A stretch of DNA of 64,000 nt. Origin: Modestobacter sp. VKM Ac-2984 (GTDB lineage Bacteria; Actinomycetota; Actinomycetes; Mycobacteriales; Geodermatophilaceae). Below, one piece after another: positions 27,881 through 36,088 of this stretch; the stretch's first letter is position 1, and each line of letters begins with the position of its first letter. The notes under the pieces are model-generated. The model did no database searches, had not been told where the DNA came from, and saw only the letters and a program-made list of their open reading frames with translations. Location of the stretch: contig NZ_JAPVBJ010000003.1 of NCBI RefSeq assembly GCF_026967985.1, forward strand, positions 1 to 64,000, written 5' to 3'. A program made the position numbers and the translations under genes.

Positions 27881-28584
27881 GGGGCGCCCGCGCCCGGCAG
27901 TGTCACCGTCCTGGTCACCACCTCGGCCAACGGGCCCAGCTCGTGCACGACCACCACCACGGCCGCGCCGATCTCGGCCAGGCCGGCCAGGGTGCCGGCG
28001 AGCACCCGCTGACTGGCCGCGTCGACGCCGGCGGTGGGCTCGTCCAGCAGGAGCAGCTCCGGGTCGCCGGCCAGCGCGCGGGCCAGCAGCGCGCGGCGCT
28101 GCTGGCCACCGGACAGCTCCGCGACCAGCCGGCGGTCGAAGCCGGCCAGCCCGGCGCCCTCCAGGGCGCAGTCGACGGCGCACCGGTCGGCCTCGCCGAA
28201 CCGCTGCCAGGGCCGCAGCCGGCTCAGCCGGCCGGAGGAGACCAGTTCCCGCACGGTCACCGGGACGCCGCCGGCCACGGTGTGCCGCTGGGGCACGTAG
28301 CCGACCCGGTGCCAGTCGCGGAACCGCGCCCGCGGGACGTCGAAGAACCGCACCTCGCCGGCCTGTACCGCGCACAGCCCCAGCACGCCACGGACCAGCG
28401 TCGACTTGCCGGCCCCGTTGGGCCCGCGGACCGCGACCACCTCCCCGGGGCGGACGGTCAGGTCGACGCCGGTGAGGACGGCGTCCCGGCCGTGGCCGAA
28501 ACCGCCGCCGCGCACCGTGAGCGCACTGTCGCAGCCGACCGGGACGACGGCCGGCGCGCGGCGGGGACGGGTGCTCAGGAGCAC
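27874..28584 (-). CDS. znuC: zinc ABC transporter ATP-binding protein
   Basis: 236-aa ABC ATPase. Walker A is GPNGAGKST, the Q-loop lies in VGYVPQR, the signature is LSGGQQRR, Walker B is LLLLDEPTAGVD and the switch His lies in VVVHELG. It drives ZnuB-mediated metal uptake. The GTG start overlaps the end of znuA by 10 bp, and the stop overlaps znuB, so the three genes are one coupled operon. An N-terminal extension of about 20 residues precedes the domain. Confidence 0.92.
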   Translation of the reverse strand: MLLSTRPRRAPAVVPVGCDSALTVRGGGFGHGRDAVLTGVDLTVRPGEVVAVRGPNGAGKSTLVRGVLGLCAVQAGEVRFFDVPRARFRDWHRVGYVPQRHTVAGGVPVTVRELVSSGRLSRLRPWQRFGEADRCAVDCALEGAGLAGFDRRLVAELSGGQQRRALLARALAGDPELLLLDEPTAGVDAASQRVLAGTLAGLAEIGAAVVVVVHELGPLAEVVTRTVTLPGAGAPC

Positions 28585-29549
28585 TGCTGCCCCGCCCGCA
28601 GGCCGGCCAGGTTCGCCCGCATGAGCGCCAGGTAGTCCCCGTCCGCCGACTGGTCGGTCAGCCCCTCGATGGGGTCCAGCTGCTGGGTCCGGGCGCCGGT
28701 CTCCCGGGCCACGGTCTCGGCGACGGCGGGGCTGACCAGCGTCTCGAAGTAGATGGTGCGCACGTCGTGCTCGCGGACGAACCCGGTGGCCTCGGTCAGC
28801 GCATCGGTGGACGGCTCCTCGTCCGGCGCCAGCCCGCTGATGCCGAACTGCTCGAGGTCGTAGGCGTCGGCGAGGTAGCCGAAGGCGGAGTGGCTGGTCA
28901 CCAGCTCCCGGCTGGCGCAGTCGGCCAGGCCGGCGCGGAAGTCCCCGTCCAGCTCCTCGAGCTCGGCCCGCAGCTCCGCCGCGTTGGCGGTGTACTGCTC
29001 GGCGTCGGCCTCGTCCACCGTGGCCAGGTGCTCGGCCAGCGCGTCGCCGACGGCGGCCATCCGCATCGGGTCGTGCCAGAAGTGCGGGTCGGTCGCCGGC
29101 TCGTCGGGGTGCTCACCCTCGTCGGCGTGTCCGCCGTCGTGCTCGTGGGCCTCGTAGGTGAGCGACAGGTCGGCCGGCTCGCCGGCGTCGAACGCGCGCT
29201 CGGCGGCCTGCTGCTCGACGGCGGCGTCCACGGCGGGCTGCAGCGTCGGCAGGAAGACCACGACGTCGGCCTCGCTCGTCGCGGCGACGTCGCGGGGGGT
29301 GAGCTCGTGCTCGTGCGGCTCGGCGCCGTCCGGGGTGAGCGAGGTGACGTCGGCCAGGTCGCCGGCCACCTGCTCGCTGAGCCAGGCGAGGGGGTAGAAC
29401 GCCGCCACGACCGTCAGCCCGTCGTCGTCGGCAACCGCCGCGTCGGCGTCGGCCGGGCCGGAGCAACCGGTCAGCGCTACCGCCCCCGCGCAGGCGAGGG
29501 AGAGCGCGGGGAGCGTGCGGGCGGGTCGTCGTCGGGACGGTGACTGCAT
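28575..29549 (-). CDS. znuA: zinc-binding lipoprotein of the Znu ABC transporter
   Basis: 324-aa cluster A-I solute-binding protein. A lipoprotein signal ends in the lipobox LTGC (Cys near residue 29). Metal-site residues are visible: His in GAEPHEHELTPRD, the acidic His-rich loop HEHDGGHADEGEHPDE that is typical of zinc-specific ZnuA, then TDPHFWHDP, LVTSHSAFGYLA and the closing Asp region. It captures extracellular zinc for ZnuB-ZnuC. A Zur-like palindrome lies 20 bp upstream of the ATG, which predicts repression by zinc-loaded Zur. Confidence 0.92.
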   Translation of the reverse strand: MQSPSRRRPARTLPALSLACAGAVALTGCSGPADADAAVADDDGLTVVAAFYPLAWLSEQVAGDLADVTSLTPDGAEPHEHELTPRDVAATSEADVVVFLPTLQPAVDAAVEQQAAERAFDAGEPADLSLTYEAHEHDGGHADEGEHPDEPATDPHFWHDPMRMAAVGDALAEHLATVDEADAEQYTANAAELRAELEELDGDFRAGLADCASRELVTSHSAFGYLADAYDLEQFGISGLAPDEEPSTDALTEATGFVREHDVRTIYFETLVSPAVAETVARETGARTQQLDPIEGLTDQSADGDYLALMRANLAGLRAGQQCS

Positions 29550-29568
29550 GACCCGATCATCCGTGTAA

Positions 29569-29583
29569 TGACAATCGTTGTCA
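29569..29583 (-). promoter_or_regulatory. Zur-box-like operator of znuACB
   Basis: Perfect palindrome TGACAA-TCG-TTGTCA, 20 bp upstream of znuA. Its sequence and AT-rich character stand out against the GC-rich surroundings and agree with actinobacterial Zur operators of the TGAAAATCATTTTCA class. A zur gene lies 9 kb away in the same window. Confidence 0.8.
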
Positions 29584-29617
29584 AAGCTTCTCGGAGCGCT
29601 GGAGACGAGGCCTGCGG

Positions 29618-31399
29618 TCAGCCGGCTGCGGCGGGCTGCTCCGGTGCCGGGGCCGTCGTCCCGGTCGGGACTGCGGCCGGCCGTCGCGGCCGGCGGCTCA
29701 GTCCGGACAGCGAGACGGCGAGCACGGCGGCGGTGACCAGCGCCCCGGTCGGGGCGAGCACCACCCAGGGCGCCCGCTCGACGTAGGGCATCCCCTCGGC
29801 CAGCAGCAGCCCCCACTCCGGCGCCGGCGGCGCGGCACCCAACCCCAGGAAGCCCACCGCGGCCAGGGCCAGCGCGACGCCCGGCAGCCGCAGCACGGCG
29901 TTGCGGGCGGCGGCGGGCAGCACGGCCGGCACGACGTACCGCCAGGTGACCGCCGCCGGCCCCACCCCGAGCACCGGTAGCACGGTGACGTGCCGCTGGC
30001 GCCGGACCTCCTCCGACGCGGCCGCCACGTAGGCGGCGATCGGCGCCCAGGCCACCAGGGCCACGGCCAGCGCCGCGCCGGCCTGCGAGGTGCCCAGGGC
30101 GGCGGCGACCAGCACGCCGACGATGACCGGGGGTGCGGCGTTGGCGACCTCCACCGGCCCGACCGAGGCGCGCGGCAGCAGTCCGACCAGGACCCCGACC
30201 GCCAGGGTGACCAGCACGACCACCGTCGCCGTGCCGACGGTCTGCACCGCGCCGTGCGCCACCCGGGCCAGCAGGTCGCGCCCGCTGGCGTCGGCGCCGA
30301 AGGGCAGCGCGAGACTCGGGGCGGCCAGCCGCGGGTGGGCGGAGGTGAGCGGGTCGCGGCCCAGCCCGGCGGCCACCACGACCACGAGGAGCGCGGCCGC
30401 CCCGCCCGGGAGCAGCCAGTCGCGTCGCCGGGACGGGGTGGCCCGGGCCGGCACCGGCACGCTCCCGCTGCGCAGCGCCCGGCCCAGCAGCAGCGCCCGG
30501 GTCAGCGCGGCCAGCCCGCCGAACACCGCCGAGATCCCGAGGAGCAGCAGCATCCCCGCCTGCAGCGTCGGCAGGTCCTGGGCCTCCGCGGCGCCGAGCA
30601 CCGCCCGCCCCAGTCCGGGGACGGCGAACACCTGCTCGACGGGCACCGCCCCGCCGGTGAGGCCGACGAGCACCAGGGCCACCTGGGTGGTCAGCGCGGG
30701 CAGGGTGCGGCGCAGCAGGGCCCGGCCCAGCTGCCCGGGTGACGCACCGGCCACCTGCCAGGTGGACACCCAACGCTCGGTGCCGGTGATGGTGAGACCG
30801 TCGGCGACCAGCCGGCCGATCAGCCCACCCGCGGGCAGGCCCATCGCCAGCGCCGGCAGCACCACCGAGGACGGGCCTGTCCAGCCGTAGGGCTCGAACC
30901 AGCCCAGCCACACCGCGCCGACCAGCAGCAGCACCGAGGCCAGCAGGAACTCCGGCAGCGCGGTGAGCGCGGCCCCGACCGCGCCGCCGGTGCGGCCCCG
31001 CTCACCCCGGGCGACCCGGTGCAGCGGCGGCCAGCACAGCAGCGCCGCCGTGACCAGGGCGACCAGCAGGGCAGCGCCCATCAGCGTGACCGAGACGCCG
31101 AGGGCGTGGACCAGCCCCGGACCCACCGGCCCGCCGGAGATCCAGGACGTGCCCAGGTCGCCGCTGACCAGCCCGGACAGCCACTGCCCGAGCAGTCCCA
31201 GCGGGCCGGCGTCCAGGCCGAGCTCGGCCCGGATCGCCGCGAGGGCCTCCGGGGTGGCATCCTGCTCGGCCGAGCGTGCCCGGAGGATCGACAGCTCCGG
31301 GCTGCGCCCGGACAGCCACGGCAGCACCCCGATCAGCGCCACCACGCCGAGGACGGTGACCGCCCGGGAGGCAGCGGTCACCCACCCCCGCCGTGGCAC
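29618..31399 (-). CDS. fused dual permease of a nickel/peptide-type ABC importer
   Basis: 593-aa protein that joins two permeases normally encoded separately. Residues about 1-305 match the OppB/NikB type (AIRAELGLDAGPLGLLGQWL, GDLGTSWISGGPV and the GGAVPVEQVFAVPGLGRAVL ATPase-contact region). Residues about 325-580 match the OppC/NikC type (LPFGADASGRDLLARVAHGA and the VGFLGLGAAPPAPEWGLLLAEG end). Around twelve membrane segments are expected. The start lies 3 bp after the substrate-binding protein stop. Last gene of the operon ATPase-ATPase-lipoprotein-permease. Metal or metallophore import is inferred from the upstream Zur-like site. Confidence 0.88.
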   Translation of the reverse strand: MPRRGWVTAASRAVTVLGVVALIGVLPWLSGRSPELSILRARSAEQDATPEALAAIRAELGLDAGPLGLLGQWLSGLVSGDLGTSWISGGPVGPGLVHALGVSVTLMGAALLVALVTAALLCWPPLHRVARGERGRTGGAVGAALTALPEFLLASVLLLVGAVWLGWFEPYGWTGPSSVVLPALAMGLPAGGLIGRLVADGLTITGTERWVSTWQVAGASPGQLGRALLRRTLPALTTQVALVLVGLTGGAVPVEQVFAVPGLGRAVLGAAEAQDLPTLQAGMLLLLGISAVFGGLAALTRALLLGRALRSGSVPVPARATPSRRRDWLLPGGAAALLVVVVAAGLGRDPLTSAHPRLAAPSLALPFGADASGRDLLARVAHGAVQTVGTATVVVLVTLAVGVLVGLLPRASVGPVEVANAAPPVIVGVLVAAALGTSQAGAALAVALVAWAPIAAYVAAASEEVRRQRHVTVLPVLGVGPAAVTWRYVVPAVLPAAARNAVLRLPGVALALAAVGFLGLGAAPPAPEWGLLLAEGMPYVERAPWVVLAPTGALVTAAVLAVSLSGLSRRPRRPAAVPTGTTAPAPEQPAAAG

Positions 31400-31402
31400 C
31401 GC

Positions 31403-32911
31403 TCAGTCCTCGCCGACGGTGGTGTCGGCGGTGATCAGCGCGCGCTCCCGCGGGTCGCGGACGGCACCGGAGACACCCGCGGCCTCGCCCTGGATGACCC
31501 GCTCGTGCAGCATCGGCACCGCCGCGCCGGTGTCCAGGACAGCCTGCTCGGCGTCGATCACCGCGCGCTGGCGCTCCGGGCCGGGGGTGGCGGCTGCGGC
31601 CACCTCGAGGGCGGCGTCCACCGCCGGGTCGCAGAGCTGAGCGATGTTGAACGAGCCCTCGCAGGCGAAGTCGCTGTACATGTAGGCGACCGGGTCACCG
31701 GAGTCCAGCACCGTGGCGCGGGACAGGATGAAGGCGTCGAACACGCCGGCCAGGGCGTCGGCCTCGATGAAGGCGTACTCCCGGACGTCCTGCTCCACGG
31801 TGAAGCCCACCGCCTCCAGCTGCTGCTCGAGCAGCACCGCGACCTCGGGCAGCTCGGCCCGGTCGGTGAAGGTGCCCAGGGTGATCGCCGTCCCGGCCGG
31901 CACGGCGGGCGCCGGCGTGTCCGCCTGGTCCGCGCGCAGGTCGGCGGCCCAGGGGACAGCCGGGCCGAGCAGGCCCTCGGCGATGTCGGCGCGGCCCTCG
32001 TAGACGGTCTCCACGATGGTGGCCCGCTCGACCGCGGCGCGGGCGGCGGCCCGCACCGCCGGGTCGGCGAACGGCCCGGACGCCGTGTTCAGGTACAGCG
32101 TGTTGGTGCGCGGCATGGGCACCTCGTGCACCAGCTCCTCGTCGACCAGCCCGGCCTGGGAGACCGGCACCGCCTCGACGACGTCCGCCGTGCCGGTGCG
32201 CAGGGCCGCGGCCCGGGCGGTGCCGTCGGGCACGAAGGCGACGTCGATGCCGGCGGCGGCCGCGGGGTCGCCCCAGTAGCCGTCGAAGCGGTCGAGGGTG
32301 GCGCCGGAGGTGCCGTCCACGGCGACCAGCTGGAACGGGCCGGTGCCGGTGCCGACCGGGTCGACCCGGCCGTCCGCGCCGTAGGCGGCCGCGGCGAGCA
32401 CGGCCAGCTGCGGGCTGGACAGCCGCTGCGGGACCAGCGGGTCGGGCTCCCCGGTGGTGACCACGACGTCGGAGCCGTCGGCGAGCGCGGTCAGCTCGAC
32501 GCCGTCCAGGATCCGCGGGCGGGGCGAGGCCTCGTTCGCGGCGGTCAGCGCGGCGGCGGCCTGCTCGGCGGTCAGCTCCGTGCCGTCGTGGAACTCGACG
32601 CCCTCGCGGACGGTGAACCGCCAGGTGAGGTCGTCGGTCCGGGCCCACTCGGTGGCCAGCGACGGCTGGGCGTCGCCGTCGGCGTCCAGCACCACCAGGG
32701 TCTCGGCGGTGCTCCAGCGGGACAGCTTGAACGCGTCGTCGGTCAGCGGGTTCAGGCCCGAGCGGGGCGGTTGCAGCATGGCCAGCGAGATCCGGCCTCC
32801 GCCGGCCGGGGCGCTGCCGCCGTCGTCGGGTGAGCTGCTGAAGCAGCCGGTGGTGAGCAGGGCGACGGTGGCGCCGAGCACGAGCAGGCGGGGGGTGCGG
32901 GAGGGGGACAT
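31403..32911 (-). CDS. nickel/peptide-type ABC substrate-binding lipoprotein
   Basis: 502-aa cluster C solute-binding protein with a lipoprotein signal ending in LLTTGC (Cys about residue 22). Typical features are SLATEWARTDDLTWRFTVREGVEFHDGTELTAEQA in the N-lobe and GTGPFQLVAVDG before the hinge. The family binds oligopeptides, nickel complexes or metallophores, and no residue decides between them. It is 29 bp downstream of the second ATPase gene and 3 bp upstream of the fused permease. The Zur-like site at the head of the operon favours a zinc- or metallophore-linked role. Confidence 0.85.
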   Translation of the reverse strand: MSPSRTPRLLVLGATVALLTTGCFSSSPDDGGSAPAGGGRISLAMLQPPRSGLNPLTDDAFKLSRWSTAETLVVLDADGDAQPSLATEWARTDDLTWRFTVREGVEFHDGTELTAEQAAAALTAANEASPRPRILDGVELTALADGSDVVVTTGEPDPLVPQRLSSPQLAVLAAAAYGADGRVDPVGTGTGPFQLVAVDGTSGATLDRFDGYWGDPAAAAGIDVAFVPDGTARAAALRTGTADVVEAVPVSQAGLVDEELVHEVPMPRTNTLYLNTASGPFADPAVRAAARAAVERATIVETVYEGRADIAEGLLGPAVPWAADLRADQADTPAPAVPAGTAITLGTFTDRAELPEVAVLLEQQLEAVGFTVEQDVREYAFIEADALAGVFDAFILSRATVLDSGDPVAYMYSDFACEGSFNIAQLCDPAVDAALEVAAAATPGPERQRAVIDAEQAVLDTGAAVPMLHERVIQGEAAGVSGAVRDPRERALITADTTVGED

Positions 32912-32940
32912 CGTTCCGTTCTCTGGTGGGTGGAGCGTGG

Positions 32941-33741
32941 TCAGACGGGGAGGCCGGGGACGGCGGCGAGCAGGTCCCGGGTGCGGGGATGTGCGGGGTG
33001 GGTCAGGAGGTCGGCCGTGGGCCCCTGCTCGACGACGAGCCCGTCGGCGAGCACGACGGTGCGGTCGCAGAGCCGCGCGACGACGGCCAGGTCGTGGGAG
33101 ATCAGGAGCAGCCCCAGGCCCTGTCGGGCGGAGAGGTCGGCCAGCACCTCGACCACCTGGTCGCGCACCGGGAGGTCCAGGCCGCTGACCGGTTCGTCGG
33201 CCAGCAGCAGCACCGGGCCCGGGGCCAGCGCCCGCGCCAGGGCGACCCGCTGGGCCTGACCGCCGGAGAGCTCCCCGGGCCGCCGCCCGGCCAGGTCGGG
33301 GTCCAGCCCCACCCGGGTCAGCGCCGTCGTCACCGCCGCGGCGTGGTCGCCGGGCACGTGCAGGTGCCGCAGCGGCACCGACACCAGCTCGCGCACGGTC
33401 GAGCTGGGGTTCAGCGAGCCCGCCGGGTCCTGCGGCACGTACTGGACCAGCCGGCGGTACCACCGCAGCGACGCGGTCGACCCCGGCCGGACGGCGCGAC
33501 CGGCGACGGTCACCGTGCCGCGGTCGGGGCGCTCCAGCCCCAGCAGGCAGCGCAGCAGGGTCGACTTGCCGGAGCCGGAGGTGCCGACCAGCCCGACCCG
33601 TTCCCCGGCGCCGACGCTGAGGTCGACACCCCGCAGCGCGGCGACGACGTCCCGCGGGCCCCACGGCCGCCGCCGGGGCAGCGGGTAGCCGCGTTCGACG
33701 CCTGCCGCGGTGAGCACCGGGCCCTCGACCGGGCGGCTCAC
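32941..33741 (-). CDS. ABC transporter ATP-binding protein (OppF/NikE type)
   Basis: 266-aa ATPase. Walker A is GTSGSGKST, the Q-loop region is YVPQDPAGSLNPSSTV, the signature is LSGGQAQR, Walker B is VLLLADEPVSGLD and the switch His lies in LLISHDLAVVARL. The GTG start overlaps the preceding ATPase stop by 4 bp (GTGA). With its partner it energises the fused permease. The ring of residues QDPxxSLNP is characteristic of dipeptide/nickel transporters. Confidence 0.88.
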   Translation of the reverse strand: MSRPVEGPVLTAAGVERGYPLPRRRPWGPRDVVAALRGVDLSVGAGERVGLVGTSGSGKSTLLRCLLGLERPDRGTVTVAGRAVRPGSTASLRWYRRLVQYVPQDPAGSLNPSSTVRELVSVPLRHLHVPGDHAAAVTTALTRVGLDPDLAGRRPGELSGGQAQRVALARALAPGPVLLLADEPVSGLDLPVRDQVVEVLADLSARQGLGLLLISHDLAVVARLCDRTVVLADGLVVEQGPTADLLTHPAHPRTRDLLAAVPGLPV

Positions 33742-34550
33742 GAGGCGGCACCGACCCGGGCCGGGAGGGCTCCGGCCCGAGCGGCGCGCACCAGGGCGGC
33801 GCTCTGCTCGTGGCACGGGTCGGTGAGCAGGCGGGCGATCGGGGCGTCCTCGACCACGGCCCCCTGGTGCAGGACGACCGCGCGGTCGCACAGCGAGGCC
33901 GCGACCGCGAGGTCGTGGGTGATGAACAGCAGCGCCGTGTCCCGGGTGGCATCGCGCAGCACGCCGACGACCTGGGCCTGGGTGACCAGGTCGAGGGCGG
34001 TCGTCGGCTCGTCGGCGACCAGCAGTCCGGCGCGGGAGGCGAGCGCCATGGCGATGCAGACCCGCTGCCGCTGGCCGCCGGACAGCTCGCCGGGGGAGCT
34101 GCGCAACACCCGCTCGGCGTCGTCCAGGCCGACCGCCGACAGCAGCTCGGCGCGCTGCCGGGCGAGCTCGGCGCCGCGGAGCCCGCGGTGGTTGCGCAGC
34201 GGAAGGGCCAGCTGCGCGCCCACGGCCACCAGCGGGTTGAGGGCGGCCGCCGGGTCCTGGCCCACCGCGGCGACCCGGGCGGCAGGTGGCCGGCGGGCGG
34301 GTGACAGCCCGGTGACGTCGACCCCGGCCACCCGCACGCTGCCGCGGACCTCGGCGCCGGCGGGCAGGGTGCCCAGCAGCGCGGCGGCGGTGAGCGACTT
34401 CCCCGACCCGGAGGCGCCGATCAGCGCCACCCGCTCGGCGGCCGCGAGCTCCAGTGCGACGCCGCGGACGACGGCCCGGCCGCCGAGGGTCACCGTGAGG
34501 CCGTCGACGACGAGCGCGGGGGTGCGCCGTCTCCTAGGATTGATAACCAT
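33738..34550 (-). CDS. ABC transporter ATP-binding protein (OppD/NikD type)
   Basis: 270-aa ATPase and first gene of the importer operon. Walker A is GASGSGKS, the Q-loop lies in AVGQDPAAALNP, the signature is LSGGQRQR, Walker B is [13 protein letters not shown] and the switch His lies in LLFITHDLAVAASL. The chosen ATG at 34550 lies inside a Zur-like palindrome and has no ribosome binding site, so either the mRNA is leaderless or translation starts elsewhere. The first nine residues (MVINPRRRR) are basic. It lacks the usual C-terminal oligopeptide-type extension. Confidence 0.85.
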   Translation of the reverse strand: MVINPRRRRTPALVVDGLTVTLGGRAVVRGVALELAAAERVALIGASGSGKSLTAAALLGTLPAGAEVRGSVRVAGVDVTGLSPARRPPAARVAAVGQDPAAALNPLVAVGAQLALPLRNHRGLRGAELARQRAELLSAVGLDDAERVLRSSPGELSGGQRQRVCIAMALASRAGLLVADEPTTALDLVTQAQVVGVLRDATRDTALLFITHDLAVAASLCDRAVVLHQGAVVEDAPIARLLTDPCHEQSAALVRAARAGALPARVGAAS

Positions 34551-34555
34551 TGTCG
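34541..34555 (-). promoter_or_regulatory. second Zur-box-like site, overlapping a start codon
   Basis: TGATAACCATTGTCG; its reverse complement agrees with the znuA operator at 12 of 15 positions. The ATG of the OppD-type ATPase lies inside it. It also faces a divergent MFS transporter gene 200 bp away. AT-rich sequence of this kind is rare in the window. Confidence 0.6.
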
Positions 34556-34754
34556 GTAACTTACCCGGCGGGCGGTGGCGCCTCGTCCGGGGGTCGTGCA
34601 CCTTGCTGCGAGCGCTTTGCAATACGGTTGCCGGGCAAGGACTCATCTCGTGGCCCGACCGGACCGTCGGGCGCCCTGTGCCGCTGGCACGTCCCGATCT
34701 CGGAGGACCCGTGGCACGACGCAGGACCGCGGGCCGGACGTCCTGTGGGCGGGC

Positions 34755-36065
34755 ATGAGCGGGCGGCTCTCCTGGGCGCCGGTCGTGCTGTTCCGCCGGC
34801 TGCCGGCCGTGCCGCGGCTGCTGCTGCTGTCCCAGCTGGCGTTCAACGTCGGCTTCTACCTGGTGGTGCCGTTCCTGGCCGTGCACCTCACCGAGGACCT
34901 CGCGCTGGCCGGTGGACTGGTCGGCCTGGTGCTGGGCGTGCGCACCTTCAGCCAGCAGGGGCTGTTCTTCCTCGGTGGCGGGCTGGCCGACCGGTTCGGC
35001 GTCAAGTCGGTCGTGGTCGTCGGCTGCCTCGTCCGGATCGCCGGGTTCGGGGTGCTGGCCGTCGCCACGTCACTGCCCGCCGTGCTGCTGGGCACGGTGC
35101 TGGTCGGCTTCGCCGCGGCGTTGTTCTCCCCGGCGGTGGAGTCCGCGCTGGCCGACCAGGGCCAGCGGCTCGAGGCCGCCGGTGTGGTCACCCGGGCCGA
35201 GGTGTTCGGGTTGGACGCCATCGCCAGCAAGCTCGGCTCGGTCACCGGACCGGCGCTGGGCGCGGTGCTGCTCACCGTGCCCTTCAGCGTCACCTGCTGG
35301 GTCGCCGCCGGGGTCTTCGCCGTCGTCCTCGCCGCCCACCTGCGCTGGCTGCCGGCCGACCTGCGGACCGAGGGCAGCGGGGAGGAGAGCGTGCTCGCCG
35401 GGTGGGGGCACGTGCTCCGCAACCGCACCTTCCTGGTCTTCACCGCCTGCTACTGCACCTACCTGCTCAGCTACAACCAGCTCTACCTGGCTCTCCCCGT
35501 CGAGCTCTCCCGGGCGACCGGCAGCCAGGGGGCGCTCGGCTGGCTGTTCGTGCTGGCCGCGGTCTCGGTGCTGGTGTTCCAGCTGCCGGTCACCGCCCGG
35601 GCCCGGCGGGCCGGCGCACACCGGGCGCTGCCGTTCGGCTTCGCCCTGATGAGCGCCTCGTTCGCGCTGGTCGCGGTCTGCGCCCCGTTCGCGCCGCCGG
35701 CCGGCATCTGGGCGCTGGCGCCGGCGACCGGCATGGTGCTGCTGCTCTACGCCGGCCAGATGGTCGCCGTCCCGCTCGCCCAGGACCTGGTGCCCCGGCT
35801 CGCCGGGGAACGGCGACTGGGTGCCCACTTCGGGTTCCTGGCCTCCGCCGGCGGCGCCGCGGTGCTGGTCGGCAGCACCGGGGTGGGGGCGCTGCTCGAC
35901 CTGGCGGGGGAGCCGCGGCCGGCCGCCGCTGTCCCGTGGCTGGTGCTCGCCGTGCTGCCGGCGGCCTCCGCCGTCGGCCTGGCGGTGCTCACCCGGCGGA
36001 TCGCCCGGACGCCGGAGGGCCGGCCCGCACCGGCGGTGCCGGCCGAGGAGCCGGTCGGGCCCTGA
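34755..36065 (+). CDS. MFS transporter
   Basis: 436-aa major facilitator with about 12 hydrophobic segments. The loop 2-3 motif is GGGLADRFGVKSVVVVG, and the protein has the general look of a drug or metabolite exporter (LGVRTFSQQGLFFLGGG and VTGPALGAVL). The ATG at 34755 was chosen; the frame is open upstream but codes for an unlikely Arg-rich leader. It is divergent from the Zur-like-controlled importer operon, so export of a metallophore or toxic metal complex is a possibility, as with CntE beside Cnt importers. This is inference only. Confidence 0.82.
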   Translation: MSGRLSWAPVVLFRRLPAVPRLLLLSQLAFNVGFYLVVPFLAVHLTEDLALAGGLVGLVLGVRTFSQQGLFFLGGGLADRFGVKSVVVVGCLVRIAGFGVLAVATSLPAVLLGTVLVGFAAALFSPAVESALADQGQRLEAAGVVTRAEVFGLDAIASKLGSVTGPALGAVLLTVPFSVTCWVAAGVFAVVLAAHLRWLPADLRTEGSGEESVLAGWGHVLRNRTFLVFTACYCTYLLSYNQLYLALPVELSRATGSQGALGWLFVLAAVSVLVFQLPVTARARRAGAHRALPFGFALMSASFALVAVCAPFAPPAGIWALAPATGMVLLLYAGQMVAVPLAQDLVPRLAGERRLGAHFGFLASAGGAAVLVGSTGVGALLDLAGEPRPAAAVPWLVLAVLPAASAVGLAVLTRRIARTPEGRPAPAVPAEEPVGP

Positions 36066-36088
36066 CCGCCGGCGCGGGCCGGGGGTGG

